A stretch of DNA of 32,173 bases, from positions 1 to 32,173 of the forward strand of contig JAEWRL010000223.1 of assembly GCA_023398955.1 (NCBI GenBank). Reading direction: 5' to 3'. The translations under genes were made by a program, and so were the position numbers. This DNA comes from Pseudomonadota bacterium (GTDB lineage Bacteria > Myxococcota_A > Polyangia > Polyangiales > Polyangiaceae). The notes beneath the pieces are model-generated. The model saw nothing but the letters and a program-made list of their open reading frames with translations. It was not told where the DNA came from and ran no database searches. Positions 15,330 through 23,461 of the stretch are shown here, piece after piece (the first letter of the stretch is position 1; every line of letters starts with the position of its first letter).

Positions 15330-17000
15330 ATGACGACTTCGCCGACCGCTGCGTGCGCCGCAGACCGCCCCACCCTCCGCAGCAGCACCAGTCCCGAGCC
15401 AGGCTGCAGCGCAGGCCCTCCTCCACTTCGAGACGCCTCGGAGCCGCTCCGGCAAATCAAGCAGCAGAACTACGCACGCTACGTCCTGTCGCTCCTGGAG
15501 CTGAAACCCACCGCCCGCAATATGCCGCTCGAGCTGGACCTCGAGATGGCCAACAGCTGCAATCTCAATTGCAAGTTCTGCATGTTGCACGGAAAGCCCG
15601 ACCGCGCCTATGGCAGGAGCGGGCTAATGCCAGAACCGCTGCTGGAGAAGGTCGTTCCGTTCTTCGCTGGAGCAGCGTTCACGTGCCTGCACGGTCATGG
15701 AGAGCCGTTCATGAACCCTGCCCTGGTCGCCACCGCCACCGCGGCACGGGCTCAGGGCGTGTTCGTAGAGTTCTTCACGAACGGGCGAATGCTCTCGGAG
15801 GAGCGGGCGAGACAGCTCATCGAAGCGAAGGTCACACGACTCTTCATCTCGATCAGCACTGCCGACCCACGGCTGTACGAGCATCTCTACGAGCGGGGGC
15901 ATTTCGAGCTCCTCCGCAAGAACCTCGAGCGCCTCCAGAAGGAAAAGCAGCGACTGGGCACCGAGTGGCCCCGCATCCACTTCAACGCCATCGCCTTTCG
16001 TTCCACGCTCCCGGGCCTGGTGGAGCTGGTGGACTTCGCTGGGCAGCACGGCGTGGCCGGGATCGATCTGAAGCCGATGGTCGTCTATCCACACCTGGGC
16101 GAGATCCAGCACGAAACCATCACCTACGACCCCGAACAGCACGAGCCCCTCTTGCAAGCCGCCGAGGCGCGGGCGCGAGAGCGAGGCCTGGAGCTGTACC
16201 TCGACAGCTTTCGCCACGGGTGTCCGAAGGTCGCCGACGATGAGTTCGAGTCAGAGCGGGCGACGCCTGAGGAGGAGGGGATTCGTCTCGAGAAACCCTG
16301 TCCGCTCGTTTACCGCACGATGTACGTGACGGCCGCTGGCGACACGAAGCCCTGCGCCTTCGCCTCCAAGAACCCCGCCTTCTCCTTGGGCAACCTCCAC
16401 GAACGAACGGTCGAAGAGATTTGGAATGGCCCGCGCTATCGGGAGCTGCGTCAAGCGCATGTGGAGGGTCGCGTGCACCCCATCTGCCGGCGCTGCCTGC
16501 GGCTCAATCTGGCGCCGCCGCGAGATGCAGCCGGCGACTGGCTGCGGTTCAATGGTTACCGGGTCTATGAGTACGAAAGGGCGGTGCAAGCGCTCACGCG
16601 TGCCAGCTCGGCCGTCGCCGCGGCCAACGAACACGTGCAAGCCGCCATCGACAGAAGTCGGTTTGGATTTGCCGCCATGATACTAGAGGCAATGGAGCTT
16701 CTAGTGCCCTCCCTCTCCAATCTCGAGGCAGAAGCGATAGAAGCCGAGCAGCTCCTCCCCGGCCTCGATGCGATCCGACCGCATATCTCGACGGTGAGTT
16801 CGTTGGTGCGCGAGCTACGCGACGTCATGACCTCGCGCACGGAACCACCGCATGAGGACGATATCCGCGAGACCGTTCGCGACGTCCTGATTCCAGCGCT
16901 GGAGCGGTGGCCGGCACTCGCTGACGCATTCGTTAGCACGTTCTACGAGGCCCATGAACGCCTGGCAGAAGGCTGTACTCCTCTGACGCAGGGTGAATGA
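15330..17000 (+). CDS. radical SAM/SPASM-type enzyme (first of two)
   Basis: A 556-residue protein from ATG 15330; an in-frame GTG at 15312 is an alternative and neither has a clear Shine-Dalgarno sequence. The 4Fe-4S motif C-x3-C-x2-C is CNLNCKFC, Cys77/81/84, preceded by a strand LELDLEMANS. A GHGEPFMNP block matches the GGEP SAM-binding motif with one change. The C-terminal SPASM/twitch-like part has CPLVYRTMYVTAAGDTKPCAFAS (Cys324 and about 344), SLGNLHERTVEEIWNGPRYRELRQ and CRRC (about 387-390), typical of auxiliary-cluster proteins. A helical extension of about 150 residues follows that is not part of the usual fold. SPASM enzymes modify peptides or small molecules, and some lie in polysaccharide loci. 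The substrate is unknown; the neighbouring glycosyl- and methyltransferases favour a glycan or lipid-linked substrate (inference). Confidence 0.85.
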   Translation: MTTSPTAACAADRPTLRSSTSPEPGCSAGPPPLRDASEPLRQIKQQNYARYVLSLLELKPTARNMPLELDLEMANSCNLNCKFCMLHGKPDRAYGRSGLMPEPLLEKVVPFFAGAAFTCLHGHGEPFMNPALVATATAARAQGVFVEFFTNGRMLSEERARQLIEAKVTRLFISISTADPRLYEHLYERGHFELLRKNLERLQKEKQRLGTEWPRIHFNAIAFRSTLPGLVELVDFAGQHGVAGIDLKPMVVYPHLGEIQHETITYDPEQHEPLLQAAEARARERGLELYLDSFRHGCPKVADDEFESERATPEEEGIRLEKPCPLVYRTMYVTAAGDTKPCAFASKNPAFSLGNLHERTVEEIWNGPRYRELRQAHVEGRVHPICRRCLRLNLAPPRDAAGDWLRFNGYRVYEYERAVQALTRASSAVAAANEHVQAAIDRSRFGFAAMILEAMELLVPSLSNLEAEAIEAEQLLPGLDAIRPHISTVSSLVRELRDVMTSRTEPPHEDDIRETVRDVLIPALERWPALADAFVSTFYEAHERLAEGCTPLTQGE

Positions 17001-17075
17001 TGGTCGGTCCCCCTCGTCTCAGTGCATCGCGGCTGCTCCGAGCCACTGGCTTCGGTCGGCTCTCCAAGGACTCCC

Positions 17076-18512
17076 ATGGCTGATCTATCCCTCCCGCTAC
17101 TGCTTCCGGCCATTCGCGATCCAGAGTTGGAATGGAGGAAGTACACCAACTTCTTCCTCATGCTGCTCGATCGACGCGCGCGGCGAGAGGTCGTCCACTC
17201 GCTGCCCATCGACGCCGTGATCGATCCATCGTCGGCCTGTCAACTGTCGTGCCCCTACTGCGCACTCGGTGACAAGAGCCTACAGCGTGTGCGCAGGACG
17301 ATGTCACAAGAGCATCACGCCGGCCTCATCGACGCGCTCGGTGACTCGCTCTTCCTGATTCACTACTTCAACACTGGCGAGCCCCTTCTGAACAAGAACT
17401 TCACGAAGCTGGTTCGTCAGACGCAGGGCAAAGAGATCTACTCGGTCCTTTCGACGAACCTCAGCGTGCCACTCAACGACCAAGCCATTGAGGACCTGCT
17501 CACCTGCGGGCTCGGGATCATCACCGTCTCCCTGGACGGCACGTTTCCGGACACCTACACCCAATACCGGCGTGGCGGGGACTTCGGCCTGGTCATCGAC
17601 AACCTTCAGCGCCTCGTGCAGACGAAGCAGCGGCTGAATCTGGAATATCCGCTGATCGAGTGGCGCTTTCTCCTCTTCAAGCACAACGAGCACCAGATCC
17701 GCGACGCGCGCCTTATCGCAGCGGCTTGGGGCGTCGACCTGCTAGAGCTCTACCCGGGCGTCGTTCCCCCCGACGCGGCGCCCCCCAATCCGGAGCAACA
17801 TACAGGACTCGACCTGCTTGGCCACGCCACTTCGGGTCCCGCCATCGATCGTGGTCTCGAGCGCTGTGACACGCCTTTCCGACGCGTCGCTGGTAACACC
17901 CTTCTCGGTACGCCCCGCGGCGCTCTCGGCCCACGCTACCAGAAGTGTGACTGGCTGTACGGTGGTATCGCGCCCTATCCGGACGGGGGCGTTGGAGCGT
18001 GCTGCGTGTCCAACCACGAGAAGGACGACCTAGGTCGGATCGATGAAAAAACGACGGTGCTCGATGTCTGGAACAACCACTCGTTCCAAGCCGCACGGCA
18101 GCTTTTCAATGGGGGTGACGGGGGGCAGACCGTCTGTGCAAGGTGTCCGGCCAAGGACGTTCAAGACTATCAGTTCCGCGCCACGGTTCAGGCCATTCTG
18201 CGCAATGCGCCAGAGTGGGCTCTTGCCCTCGTAGCCTCAGACGCCGAGCGCTTCTTCTATCCCATCGACTTTGCGCTTTCCCCTGACGAGTTCGACGCCA
18301 TCAGGGGTATGCGTGAGCTCACCGCTAGGTCTTTCCCCGAGATTGCAAGGCGCCTCCGCGAGGAAGCCGGGCGGCGCCCAGCCCAAGCCGCCGACCTCGA
18401 GTCCATGGCGGCCATGCTATCTGGTGAATCGACGGGAGCGCGCTCTGCCACGCGCCAATCAGCCGCAGCAGCACCGCCTCACCAGCCACTGGAAGGGAGT
18501 GTTCGTCGATGA
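17076..18512 (+). CDS. radical SAM/SPASM-type enzyme (second of two)
   Basis: The start is ATG 17076 (MADLSLP), with AGGA 7 nt upstream, giving 478 residues. The C-x3-C-x2-C motif is CQLSCPYC at Cys55/59/62. The GGEP-like segment reads NTGEPLLN, followed by STNLSVPL and ITVSLDGTFPDTY, all standard radical SAM barrel features. The C-terminal half has KCDWLYGGIAPYPDGGVGACCVSN, VLDVWNNHSFQAAR and CARCPA, a SPASM-like set of cysteines for auxiliary iron-sulfur clusters. The last 100 residues are an Ala-rich helical tail. It lies 75 bases after the first radical SAM gene and overlaps the next methyltransferase by ATGA, so the three form an operon. It is clearly a different family from its neighbour and not a recent duplicate. 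The substrate is unknown. Confidence 0.85.
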   Translation: MADLSLPLLLPAIRDPELEWRKYTNFFLMLLDRRARREVVHSLPIDAVIDPSSACQLSCPYCALGDKSLQRVRRTMSQEHHAGLIDALGDSLFLIHYFNTGEPLLNKNFTKLVRQTQGKEIYSVLSTNLSVPLNDQAIEDLLTCGLGIITVSLDGTFPDTYTQYRRGGDFGLVIDNLQRLVQTKQRLNLEYPLIEWRFLLFKHNEHQIRDARLIAAAWGVDLLELYPGVVPPDAAPPNPEQHTGLDLLGHATSGPAIDRGLERCDTPFRRVAGNTLLGTPRGALGPRYQKCDWLYGGIAPYPDGGVGACCVSNHEKDDLGRIDEKTTVLDVWNNHSFQAARQLFNGGDGGQTVCARCPAKDVQDYQFRATVQAILRNAPEWALALVASDAERFFYPIDFALSPDEFDAIRGMRELTARSFPEIARRLREEAGRRPAQAADLESMAAMLSGESTGARSATRQSAAAAPPHQPLEGSVRR

Positions 18513-19324
18513 CAGCGCCAGGCCACGTTCCGATGGAGACATCGACACGACTCTACCCGAAGCCGTGTGAGCTTCGGGCTTGCCTCGCCTCGAGGCCCTG
18601 TTCCGTCTGCGGTCGCGTTCTGACAGCAGAGGCAGACGAGCAGAGAAGGCTCGAGCAGGACCTGGGCGGGGCCGAGTTGCTGCACCAGCGCGAGCTCGTT
18701 GCCTGCGGAGGATGTGGCTCGTCCCTGCGCGACCTCACCCTCGCGAGCGCGATCGCGACGGTCACGGATTGGCCCGGCTCGCTTCAGGCTTTGTTGGTTG
18801 CCGGGCACCTGCGCTCGGCTCGCGTACTGGTCATCGGCCATGTGGGAGCGTTCCACGAGGACCTCGAGCGCTTCCTCGGCCCGGCGCTGGAGACGCAGGC
18901 CCCCGAAGCCATGCACCGACTGCCGCGCCCGAGCGAGAGCTTCGATCTGGTCATCCATGCCGACGTGCTGCACCGCGTTGCCCAGCCAGTTCAGGCGCTC
19001 AAGGAATGCCGACGTGTGCTGCGGCCTGGGGGCATCATGCTCATGACGCTACCAATGCAGGCGGACAGGCTCAGCCAGCGCCACACGACCTCGACAACAC
19101 CCGCGGCTGCCTCGAATAGCCACACGGATCCACAGGGCGCAGCTTCGCTCGGCGCTGGGTCAGAAGAAGAGCCAGTCCCGCCCAGCGGGGTTACCGGGGA
19201 CTTGCCCCACACGCGCTACGGAGCCGACTTCTTTCTCGATCCCATTGCAGCGGGCTGGAACAGCGTCACGGTGTTCACCCTCGGTGGGGGCACCTGCTTC
19301 GCGATGATCTGCTTCAGGCACTGA
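18509..19324 (+). CDS. small methyltransferase-like protein with N-terminal zinc-knuckle cysteines
   Basis: A 271-residue protein whose ATG overlaps the TGA of the second radical SAM gene. The N-terminus has CSVCG and CGGCG pairs (about residues 31-70), likely a zinc knuckle. The core resembles type-11 methyltransferases: VLVIGHVGAFHEDL in place of motif I, FDLVIHADVLHRVAQPVQALKECRRVLRPGGIMLMTLP for motifs IV-VI. Motif I lacks the acidic-x-G-x-G-x-G pattern and the region between motifs I and IV is very short, so SAM binding may be lost or unusual. A low-complexity insertion of Ser, Thr and Pro (about 190-240) precedes a final strand GWNSVTVFTLGGGTCF. Translational coupling suggests it works with the radical SAM enzymes, perhaps as a methyltransferase or a non-catalytic partner. 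Confidence 0.7.
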   Translation: MTAPGHVPMETSTRLYPKPCELRACLASRPCSVCGRVLTAEADEQRRLEQDLGGAELLHQRELVACGGCGSSLRDLTLASAIATVTDWPGSLQALLVAGHLRSARVLVIGHVGAFHEDLERFLGPALETQAPEAMHRLPRPSESFDLVIHADVLHRVAQPVQALKECRRVLRPGGIMLMTLPMQADRLSQRHTTSTTPAAASNSHTDPQGAASLGAGSEEEPVPPSGVTGDLPHTRYGADFFLDPIAAGWNSVTVFTLGGGTCFAMICFRH

Positions 19325-19422
19325 ATCGACGCGTGCAGTGAACCACGGAGCGACACCGCCGCCTGGCTGAGCGAGGTCGCGCGTGCGGCACCGCGATCGC
19401 CACAGCGACGTAAAGCTATCGA

Positions 19423-19437
19423 GGCCCGACTCGGGCC
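19423..19437. terminator. tight GC hairpin after the radical SAM operon
   Basis: GGCCCG (19423-19428) and CGGGCC (19432-19437) form a perfect 6-bp stem with a 3-nt loop, 99 bases after the methyltransferase stop. No U-tract follows. It could terminate the operon ahead of the subtilase promoter. Confidence 0.35.
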
Positions 19438-19478
19438 ATCAGCCAATCAATGGCCCGTGGCCGTGGGCTCCAGTGTGA

Positions 19479-19484
19479 TAAAAT
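19479..19484 (+). promoter_or_regulatory. candidate -10 box for the subtilase gene
   Basis: TAAAAT matches the TATAAT consensus at 5 of 6 positions and stands out in GC-rich sequence. No good -35 element lies 16-18 nt upstream, so an activator or another sigma factor may be needed. The start codon is about 85 bases downstream. Confidence 0.3.
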
Positions 19485-19568
19485 GCGCGCCCTGACAGGG
19501 TACGACCTGGCAAACGTCGAATCGTGCCACAGGTATCGGAAACCCGTATCCGGGTGGGAGAATGCACG

Positions 19569-21488
19569 ATGAAAGAAAAGAAAGAATCAAGGATCCGCCT
19601 CTTGGGCTCGATGCGCTTGCGATTAGCCAGTCTGCCCTTGCTCATGGCAGGGGTTTTGTTGGCCATTCCGGCCTGCAGCGACGGAGAACTGGGAAACGCG
19701 CCCTCTACGACGAGCCAGGCGACGACCCGCGCCGGGCTGCGCCCGGCCCCCGACAAGGCCACGGCCACACAGCATATCCCTGATGACCTGTCCAATGCCC
19801 TGGTCGTCGTCAAGTTTCACGAGGGCACCGGTGTCAGCATGCGGGGCTCGACCCTGAGGAGCGGCGGCCTGGGTTCCCGTTCGACTGCGACCACGAGCCT
19901 CACGCTCGCTCGGGTCCAGTCGGACCTCCGCGCCGCGACCCAGCGACTCTCCGAGCGGGGGCGAACCGTGAAGCGGCACTTCGCGCTCCCCGCGGCGAAG
20001 CTGGCGGAGCTGAGAGAGCGCGGCGAGCGCCGCAGCGGACGCCGCTTGGCGGATCTGTCGACGTACTTCGACGTGGCTTGGGATGGTGGCAGTCGTCAGG
20101 AGTTGGTCCAACTGCTGGAAGACCTGAACTCGCTCGCCAGCGTGGAGATCGCCTACGTGCAACCACCGCCGCAGCCGGCGCAAGTGGGTGGAACCCCGGA
20201 CTTCACTCCTCTGCAAGGATACACCAGCACTGGCCCGAACGGGATCGGCGTGGCCGCTGCTCGAGCTTTCGCCGGCGGGCGTGGTCAGCACGTCGACATC
20301 ATCGACATCGAGGAACGCTGGACCACGAACCACGAGGACCTTCCTGCGCCATTCTACTTCTCTCCTGACCCTGGCCCTGGAGACGAAGACCACGGCACGG
20401 GTGTGGCTGGGATCATGGTGGGGCTCGAGAACGACTATGGAGTCACCGGCATCGCTCCGCAGGCGCGCATCGGCTACGCAAGCCACCTTGGCACTGGCAA
20501 CGGCGTGACCGCCGCGATGGAGAACGCGATCGCGGAGCTCGACCCGGGTGACGTCATGGTTCTGGAGATGCAGTTCGGCGGACCTGAAACCGACAGCTGT
20601 GCCTGCGGAACGAACTGCTGCAATTGCGTCCCGACGGAGTACTTCCAGAGCTACTTCGATCTGATCGAGACAGCGACGGCGAGTGGGATCATGGTCGTGC
20701 AAGCCGCGGGGAATGGCGAGGTGAACTTGGACGATCCGGTCTACTCCAGCCGCTTTGACCGCAGCGTCCGAGACTCGGGAGCGATCCTCGTCGGCGCGAG
20801 CGCTTCCTCCTCCCGTACTCCCGCCTGCTGGACCAACTTCGGCAGCCGCATCGACTTGCATGCATGGGGCGAGAACGTGGTGACGACCGGGGGCGGTAAC
20901 CTGTACAATGGTCCACTGGGAGAAGAGGACGATTACACCTCTACCTTCGGAGGCACCTCTAGCGCCACGCCCATTGTCGCTGGTGCCGTCGCGCTCCTTC
21001 AGAGCATTGCGCAGGAGGCGACCGGTGCGCCCTTGGGCTGGCAGGACCTGCGGGATCTGCTTGTATCGACGGGCACGCCCCAGTCGGGCGACCTTGACCG
21101 TCCTATCGGGCCGCTCCCCAATCTTGTCGATGCTGCGCCACTTGTCGGGGGTGCACCGAGCTGCGGCGACGGCACCTGCAGTACCGCAGAAGACTGCGCC
21201 ACCTGCCCCGACGATTGCGGACCCTGTGCCGGGTGCGTCCCTGACGGTTGTGAGGGCGCCGCTTCGGTCGACGCTCCCTATTCCGTCGACGGTCCCGTGG
21301 ATACGTGCGTGTTCTTCGACGACGCGAGCGGCAACATCAACTCATGGAACATGAGTCTCGTGGCTGTCAACGGTGTCGACCTGACCAACCGCTGGGTGCA
21401 CTCCAGCAGCTACCCTGCGACCTGCGACGGCGGCTACTACGCCCGCCTTGTCGGAGGCTATTCCTGGTCGCATTTCGAGCTGCGCTAA
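19569..21488 (+). CDS. secreted S8 subtilisin-like serine protease (lipoprotein)
   Basis: The start is ATG 19569 (GGGAG lies about 10 nt upstream), giving 639 residues. A basic n-region, the hydrophobic segment LASLPLLMAGVLLAIPA and Cys36 form a probable lipoprotein signal. Residues 65-210 look like an I9-type propeptide (ALVVVKF..., ending in a SVEIAYVQP strand). The catalytic domain shows the triad: Asp246 in VDIIDIEE, His275 in DHGTGVAG and Ser464 in GGTSSATPIVAG, with the oxyanion Asn in QAAGNG. DxDTG is altered to DIEE next to the Asp. A Cys-rich linker follows (CGDGTC, EDCATCPDDCGPC, residues about 537-560), of a type common in Myxococcota, and then a C-terminal beta domain of about 75 residues with VDTCVFFDD and SYPATCDGGYY. 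It probably digests proteins extracellularly, in keeping with a predatory lifestyle (inference). Confidence 0.9.
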   Translation: MKEKKESRIRLLGSMRLRLASLPLLMAGVLLAIPACSDGELGNAPSTTSQATTRAGLRPAPDKATATQHIPDDLSNALVVVKFHEGTGVSMRGSTLRSGGLGSRSTATTSLTLARVQSDLRAATQRLSERGRTVKRHFALPAAKLAELRERGERRSGRRLADLSTYFDVAWDGGSRQELVQLLEDLNSLASVEIAYVQPPPQPAQVGGTPDFTPLQGYTSTGPNGIGVAAARAFAGGRGQHVDIIDIEERWTTNHEDLPAPFYFSPDPGPGDEDHGTGVAGIMVGLENDYGVTGIAPQARIGYASHLGTGNGVTAAMENAIAELDPGDVMVLEMQFGGPETDSCACGTNCCNCVPTEYFQSYFDLIETATASGIMVVQAAGNGEVNLDDPVYSSRFDRSVRDSGAILVGASASSSRTPACWTNFGSRIDLHAWGENVVTTGGGNLYNGPLGEEDDYTSTFGGTSSATPIVAGAVALLQSIAQEATGAPLGWQDLRDLLVSTGTPQSGDLDRPIGPLPNLVDAAPLVGGAPSCGDGTCSTAEDCATCPDDCGPCAGCVPDGCEGAASVDAPYSVDGPVDTCVFFDDASGNINSWNMSLVAVNGVDLTNRWVHSSSYPATCDGGYYARLVGGYSWSHFELR

Positions 21489-21515
21489 TCGGCGAGTCGC
21501 GCCGAACGTGCGAGA

Positions 21516-21554
21516 CGGGGCGCGGCCCGCAGGCGTAGCCTGGGCAGTGCCCCG
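21516..21554. terminator. bidirectional terminator candidate between convergent genes
   Basis: CGGGGC (21516-21521) pairs with GCCCCG (21549-21554), and inside it GCCC pairs with GGGC and AGGC with GCCT. On the plus strand TTCT follows the stem. It sits between the stops of the subtilase and the ice-binding-like gene, 107 bases apart. Confidence 0.45.
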
Positions 21555-21595
21555 TTCTCACGATCCACGTTCCGATGGTGCCGCAGTCATGCTTC

Positions 21596-22771
21596 TTACG
21601 GTGCGCTCACTGTGTTTTGATCGAGGCTCACCGCGGTCTGCGCATGAAGCCGACCGGTCACCGTCGCGCCTGTGTCGAGGGTAATCGAGGTCTGACAGAG
21701 AATGGTGCCAGCGAAGTCGACGGTCGAACCAAGTACGGTTTTGCCGCTGACCTGCCAGAACACGTTCTCAGGCAATGCGCCGCCCACCAGCTCGAGCACC
21801 ACATCCGAACTCACCGTCAGGTCTCCCGCAATCTGAAACAGCCACACTTCCGCGCTGCTACCCTCCAGAACCAGGTCCGTGGGAACCAGCAGACCGGTCC
21901 CCCATCTATACACCCCTGGAGTGAGCGTCATCCCGCCGATGTCTCCAGCGCCGAGCTCGGTCGCGTCGGGTGCTCGGGACGCAGCATCAGTGAAGGCGAG
22001 CTCCATGTCGCCAATGGCGGCTGTCAATTGGACCGGTGTGGGCGCAGCGTAGTCCGCTGCGAAAACCTTGCCGGTCACCTGGGTGGCGGTCGAGAACGCT
22101 CCCGTGGAATCGGCGATCAGCGAGAAACCCGTGACATACGAGGCGGCAGCAGGGCTGAGCCCGAGATCACCGGTAATGATGGACGTCGGCACGGTGGAGA
22201 TCGCGCTCTTGGCCAGGATCACGAAGTCACCCGCCGTTCCGAGCTCGACGACAGTTGGTGTCCCCGAGACATGAGCACCGGCCGCGCCCGCCAGGTCGCT
22301 GCCTCCCACCCCGGCAGTGCCGCCGTCACCATCGCTCGCTTCGCCAGCTACGCCCCCGCCGCCAGCTACGCCTCCGTCGCCAGCTACGCCCCCGTCGCCA
22401 GCTACGCCTCCGTCGCCAGCTACGCCCCCGCCGCCAGCTACGCCTCCGTCGCCAGCTACGCCTCCGTCGCCAGCTACGCCTCCGTCGCCAGCTACGCCCC
22501 CGTCGCCAGCTACGCCTCCGTCGCCAGCTACGCCCCCGTCGCCAGCTACGCCCCCGCCGCCAGCTACGCCTCCGTCGCCAGCTACGCCCTCGTCGCCAGC
22601 TACGCCCTCGTCGCCAGCTACGCCCTCGTCGCCAGCTACGCCCTCGTCGCCAGCTACGCCTCCGTCGCCGCCGGCCTCAGCGCCCGAGTCACCATCCGAG
22701 ACGCAGGCTACGCAGGCCATGAGCAAAGTGAATGCAGCTACGGTGCCGGTATCGGCTCGAATGGGACGCAT
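21596..22771 (-). CDS. ice-binding-fold (DUF3494) lipoprotein with an 18-copy hexapeptide stalk
   Basis: The start is ATG 22771, with AGGAG 11 nt upstream, giving 391 residues. The N-terminus MRPIRADTG, hydrophobic VAAFTLLMACVAC and following SDGDSG indicate a lipoprotein signal, with Cys at LMAC or CVAC as the lipidation site. Residues 35-143 are eighteen tandem GDGGVA-type hexapeptides (variants GDEGVA and GGGGVA). The C-terminal 210 residues match the DUF3494 ice-binding beta-solenoid: LGTAGDFVILAKSAIST, ITGDLGLSPAAASYVTGF, AAIGDMELAFTDA, LTPGVYRWGTGLLVPTDLVLEG, WLFQIAGDLTVSSD and ENVFWQVSGKTVLGS. In this family the fold may bind ice or may be a general surface adhesin, and ice binding is not guaranteed in a myxobacterium. 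The stalk would project the domain from the cell surface. Confidence 0.9.
   Translation of the reverse strand: MRPIRADTGTVAAFTLLMACVACVSDGDSGAEAGGDGGVAGDEGVAGDEGVAGDEGVAGDEGVAGDGGVAGGGGVAGDGGVAGDGGVAGDGGVAGDGGVAGDGGVAGDGGVAGGGGVAGDGGVAGDGGVAGDGGVAGGGGVAGEASDGDGGTAGVGGSDLAGAAGAHVSGTPTVVELGTAGDFVILAKSAISTVPTSIITGDLGLSPAAASYVTGFSLIADSTGAFSTATQVTGKVFAADYAAPTPVQLTAAIGDMELAFTDAASRAPDATELGAGDIGGMTLTPGVYRWGTGLLVPTDLVLEGSSAEVWLFQIAGDLTVSSDVVLELVGGALPENVFWQVSGKTVLGSTVDFAGTILCQTSITLDTGATVTGRLHAQTAVSLDQNTVSAP
22346..22669 (-). repeat. 18 x 18-bp in-frame tandem repeat (stalk of the DUF3494 lipoprotein)
   Basis: Eighteen contiguous units with plus-strand sequence AGCTACGCCTCCGTCGCC or close variants encode the GDGGVA-type hexapeptide on the minus strand. 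Units differ only at the second codon or third codon: the first unit is GDG, then four GDE units, one GDG, one GGG, six GDG, one GGG, three GDG, one GGG. Blocks of identical variants point to unequal exchange or slippage. Confidence 0.95.
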
Positions 22772-23083
22772 GGTTTCTTGTTCTCCTGTGCAACGGCTCG
22801 GGGAGAGGGCAGCGACGACTCGCGCAAAGGTGTCGCGAACGTCGTGCAATGCCCATCCCAGACAGCCTGGCTGCCCAGCAGTGCACGATGCATGCCGTTG
22901 GCCCGATGCTTCAGGGCACGAACGAGCAACGCGTTGATTTGCCCAAGACAGGGCACGGTGTCCCCCATGAAGTCGGCATACCCCGCGAAGGCACTATTCG
23001 AGAGGCTCTCCCCTGGGTCCGCCTTTCGCATTATGCCCGTTGCAAGAGGCAGGATGCGAAAGCCGCCAACAGGGTGCTCGCCG
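22772..23083. other. intergenic stretch without a recognisable gene
   Basis: This 312-base stretch holds the leader and promoter region of the DUF3494 lipoprotein on the minus strand. Open frames exist on both strands but read as composition shadows. I could not pick a promoter. The right edge abuts an 11-bp inverted repeat at the end of the next gene. Confidence 0.4.
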
Positions 23084-23126
23084 CTACTTCGCGGCGCGCC
23101 GGCGAGGCCCTCCCTCCGCGAAGTAG
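23084..23126 (-). terminator. 11-bp perfect inverted repeat spanning the stop codon
   Basis: CTACTTCGCGG (23084-23094) and CCGCGAAGTAG (23116-23126) are perfectly complementary around a 21-nt loop. On the minus-strand transcript one arm encodes the YFA residues and the other the AK and UAG stop. No U-tract follows, so intrinsic termination is uncertain; it may instead stabilise the 3' end. Confidence 0.45.
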
Positions 23127-23461
23127 AGTTTCGCATACCCGACGAGCAGCTCGTCCCCCGGAAGCGCTATGGCTTCTACCCCCAAGACCCGAGGATCGAG
23201 GGCGTGCTCATCCCTATGAAGGTACTCGGCAAATCTCGACTTGGTATCCGAGGGGCCGACGATCACGATCTCGTCGGCGCTGTCGAGCGCTCGAGCGGTC
23301 CGGTGGAAGAACTCACCGAGACTGGCGGAAGCGTCGGCGCAGAGCCTCCCGGGCTCGATGGGTTGTGCGTAAATCGTCGAAACATGGCGGAGCTCCGCGT
23401 CCATGCGGAGAATGCGCGCTTCATTTTCGTCGATCCAAACGATGGCTTGATGGCAGCTCAT
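23084..23461 (-). CDS. 'translational machinery' family protein (eRF1/VLRF1-like host-factor fold)
   Basis: The start is ATG 23461 (125 residues); the upstream frame lacks family similarity. The sequence HQAIVWIDENEARILRMD, EFFHRTARALDSADEIVIVGPSDTKSRFAEYLHRDEHALDPRVLGVEAI and PGDELLVGYAKLYF is the full-length pattern of a small proteobacterial family that is often annotated 'translational machinery protein' and is related to the eRF1/Pelota central domain (recalled). Typical members are 120-140 residues, so this one is complete. Its cellular role is not established. The last 14 residues are basic (GGPRRRAAK). The codons for the C-terminus form one arm of an 11-bp hairpin that includes the stop codon. 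Confidence 0.75.
   Translation of the reverse strand: MSCHQAIVWIDENEARILRMDAELRHVSTIYAQPIEPGRLCADASASLGEFFHRTARALDSADEIVIVGPSDTKSRFAEYLHRDEHALDPRVLGVEAIALPGDELLVGYAKLYFAEGGPRRRAAK

Noticed and set aside
19623..20861. 412-codon minus-strand open frame
   Set aside because: It lies antisense to the subtilase catalytic domain, whose triad is intact; no family features in the antisense translation.
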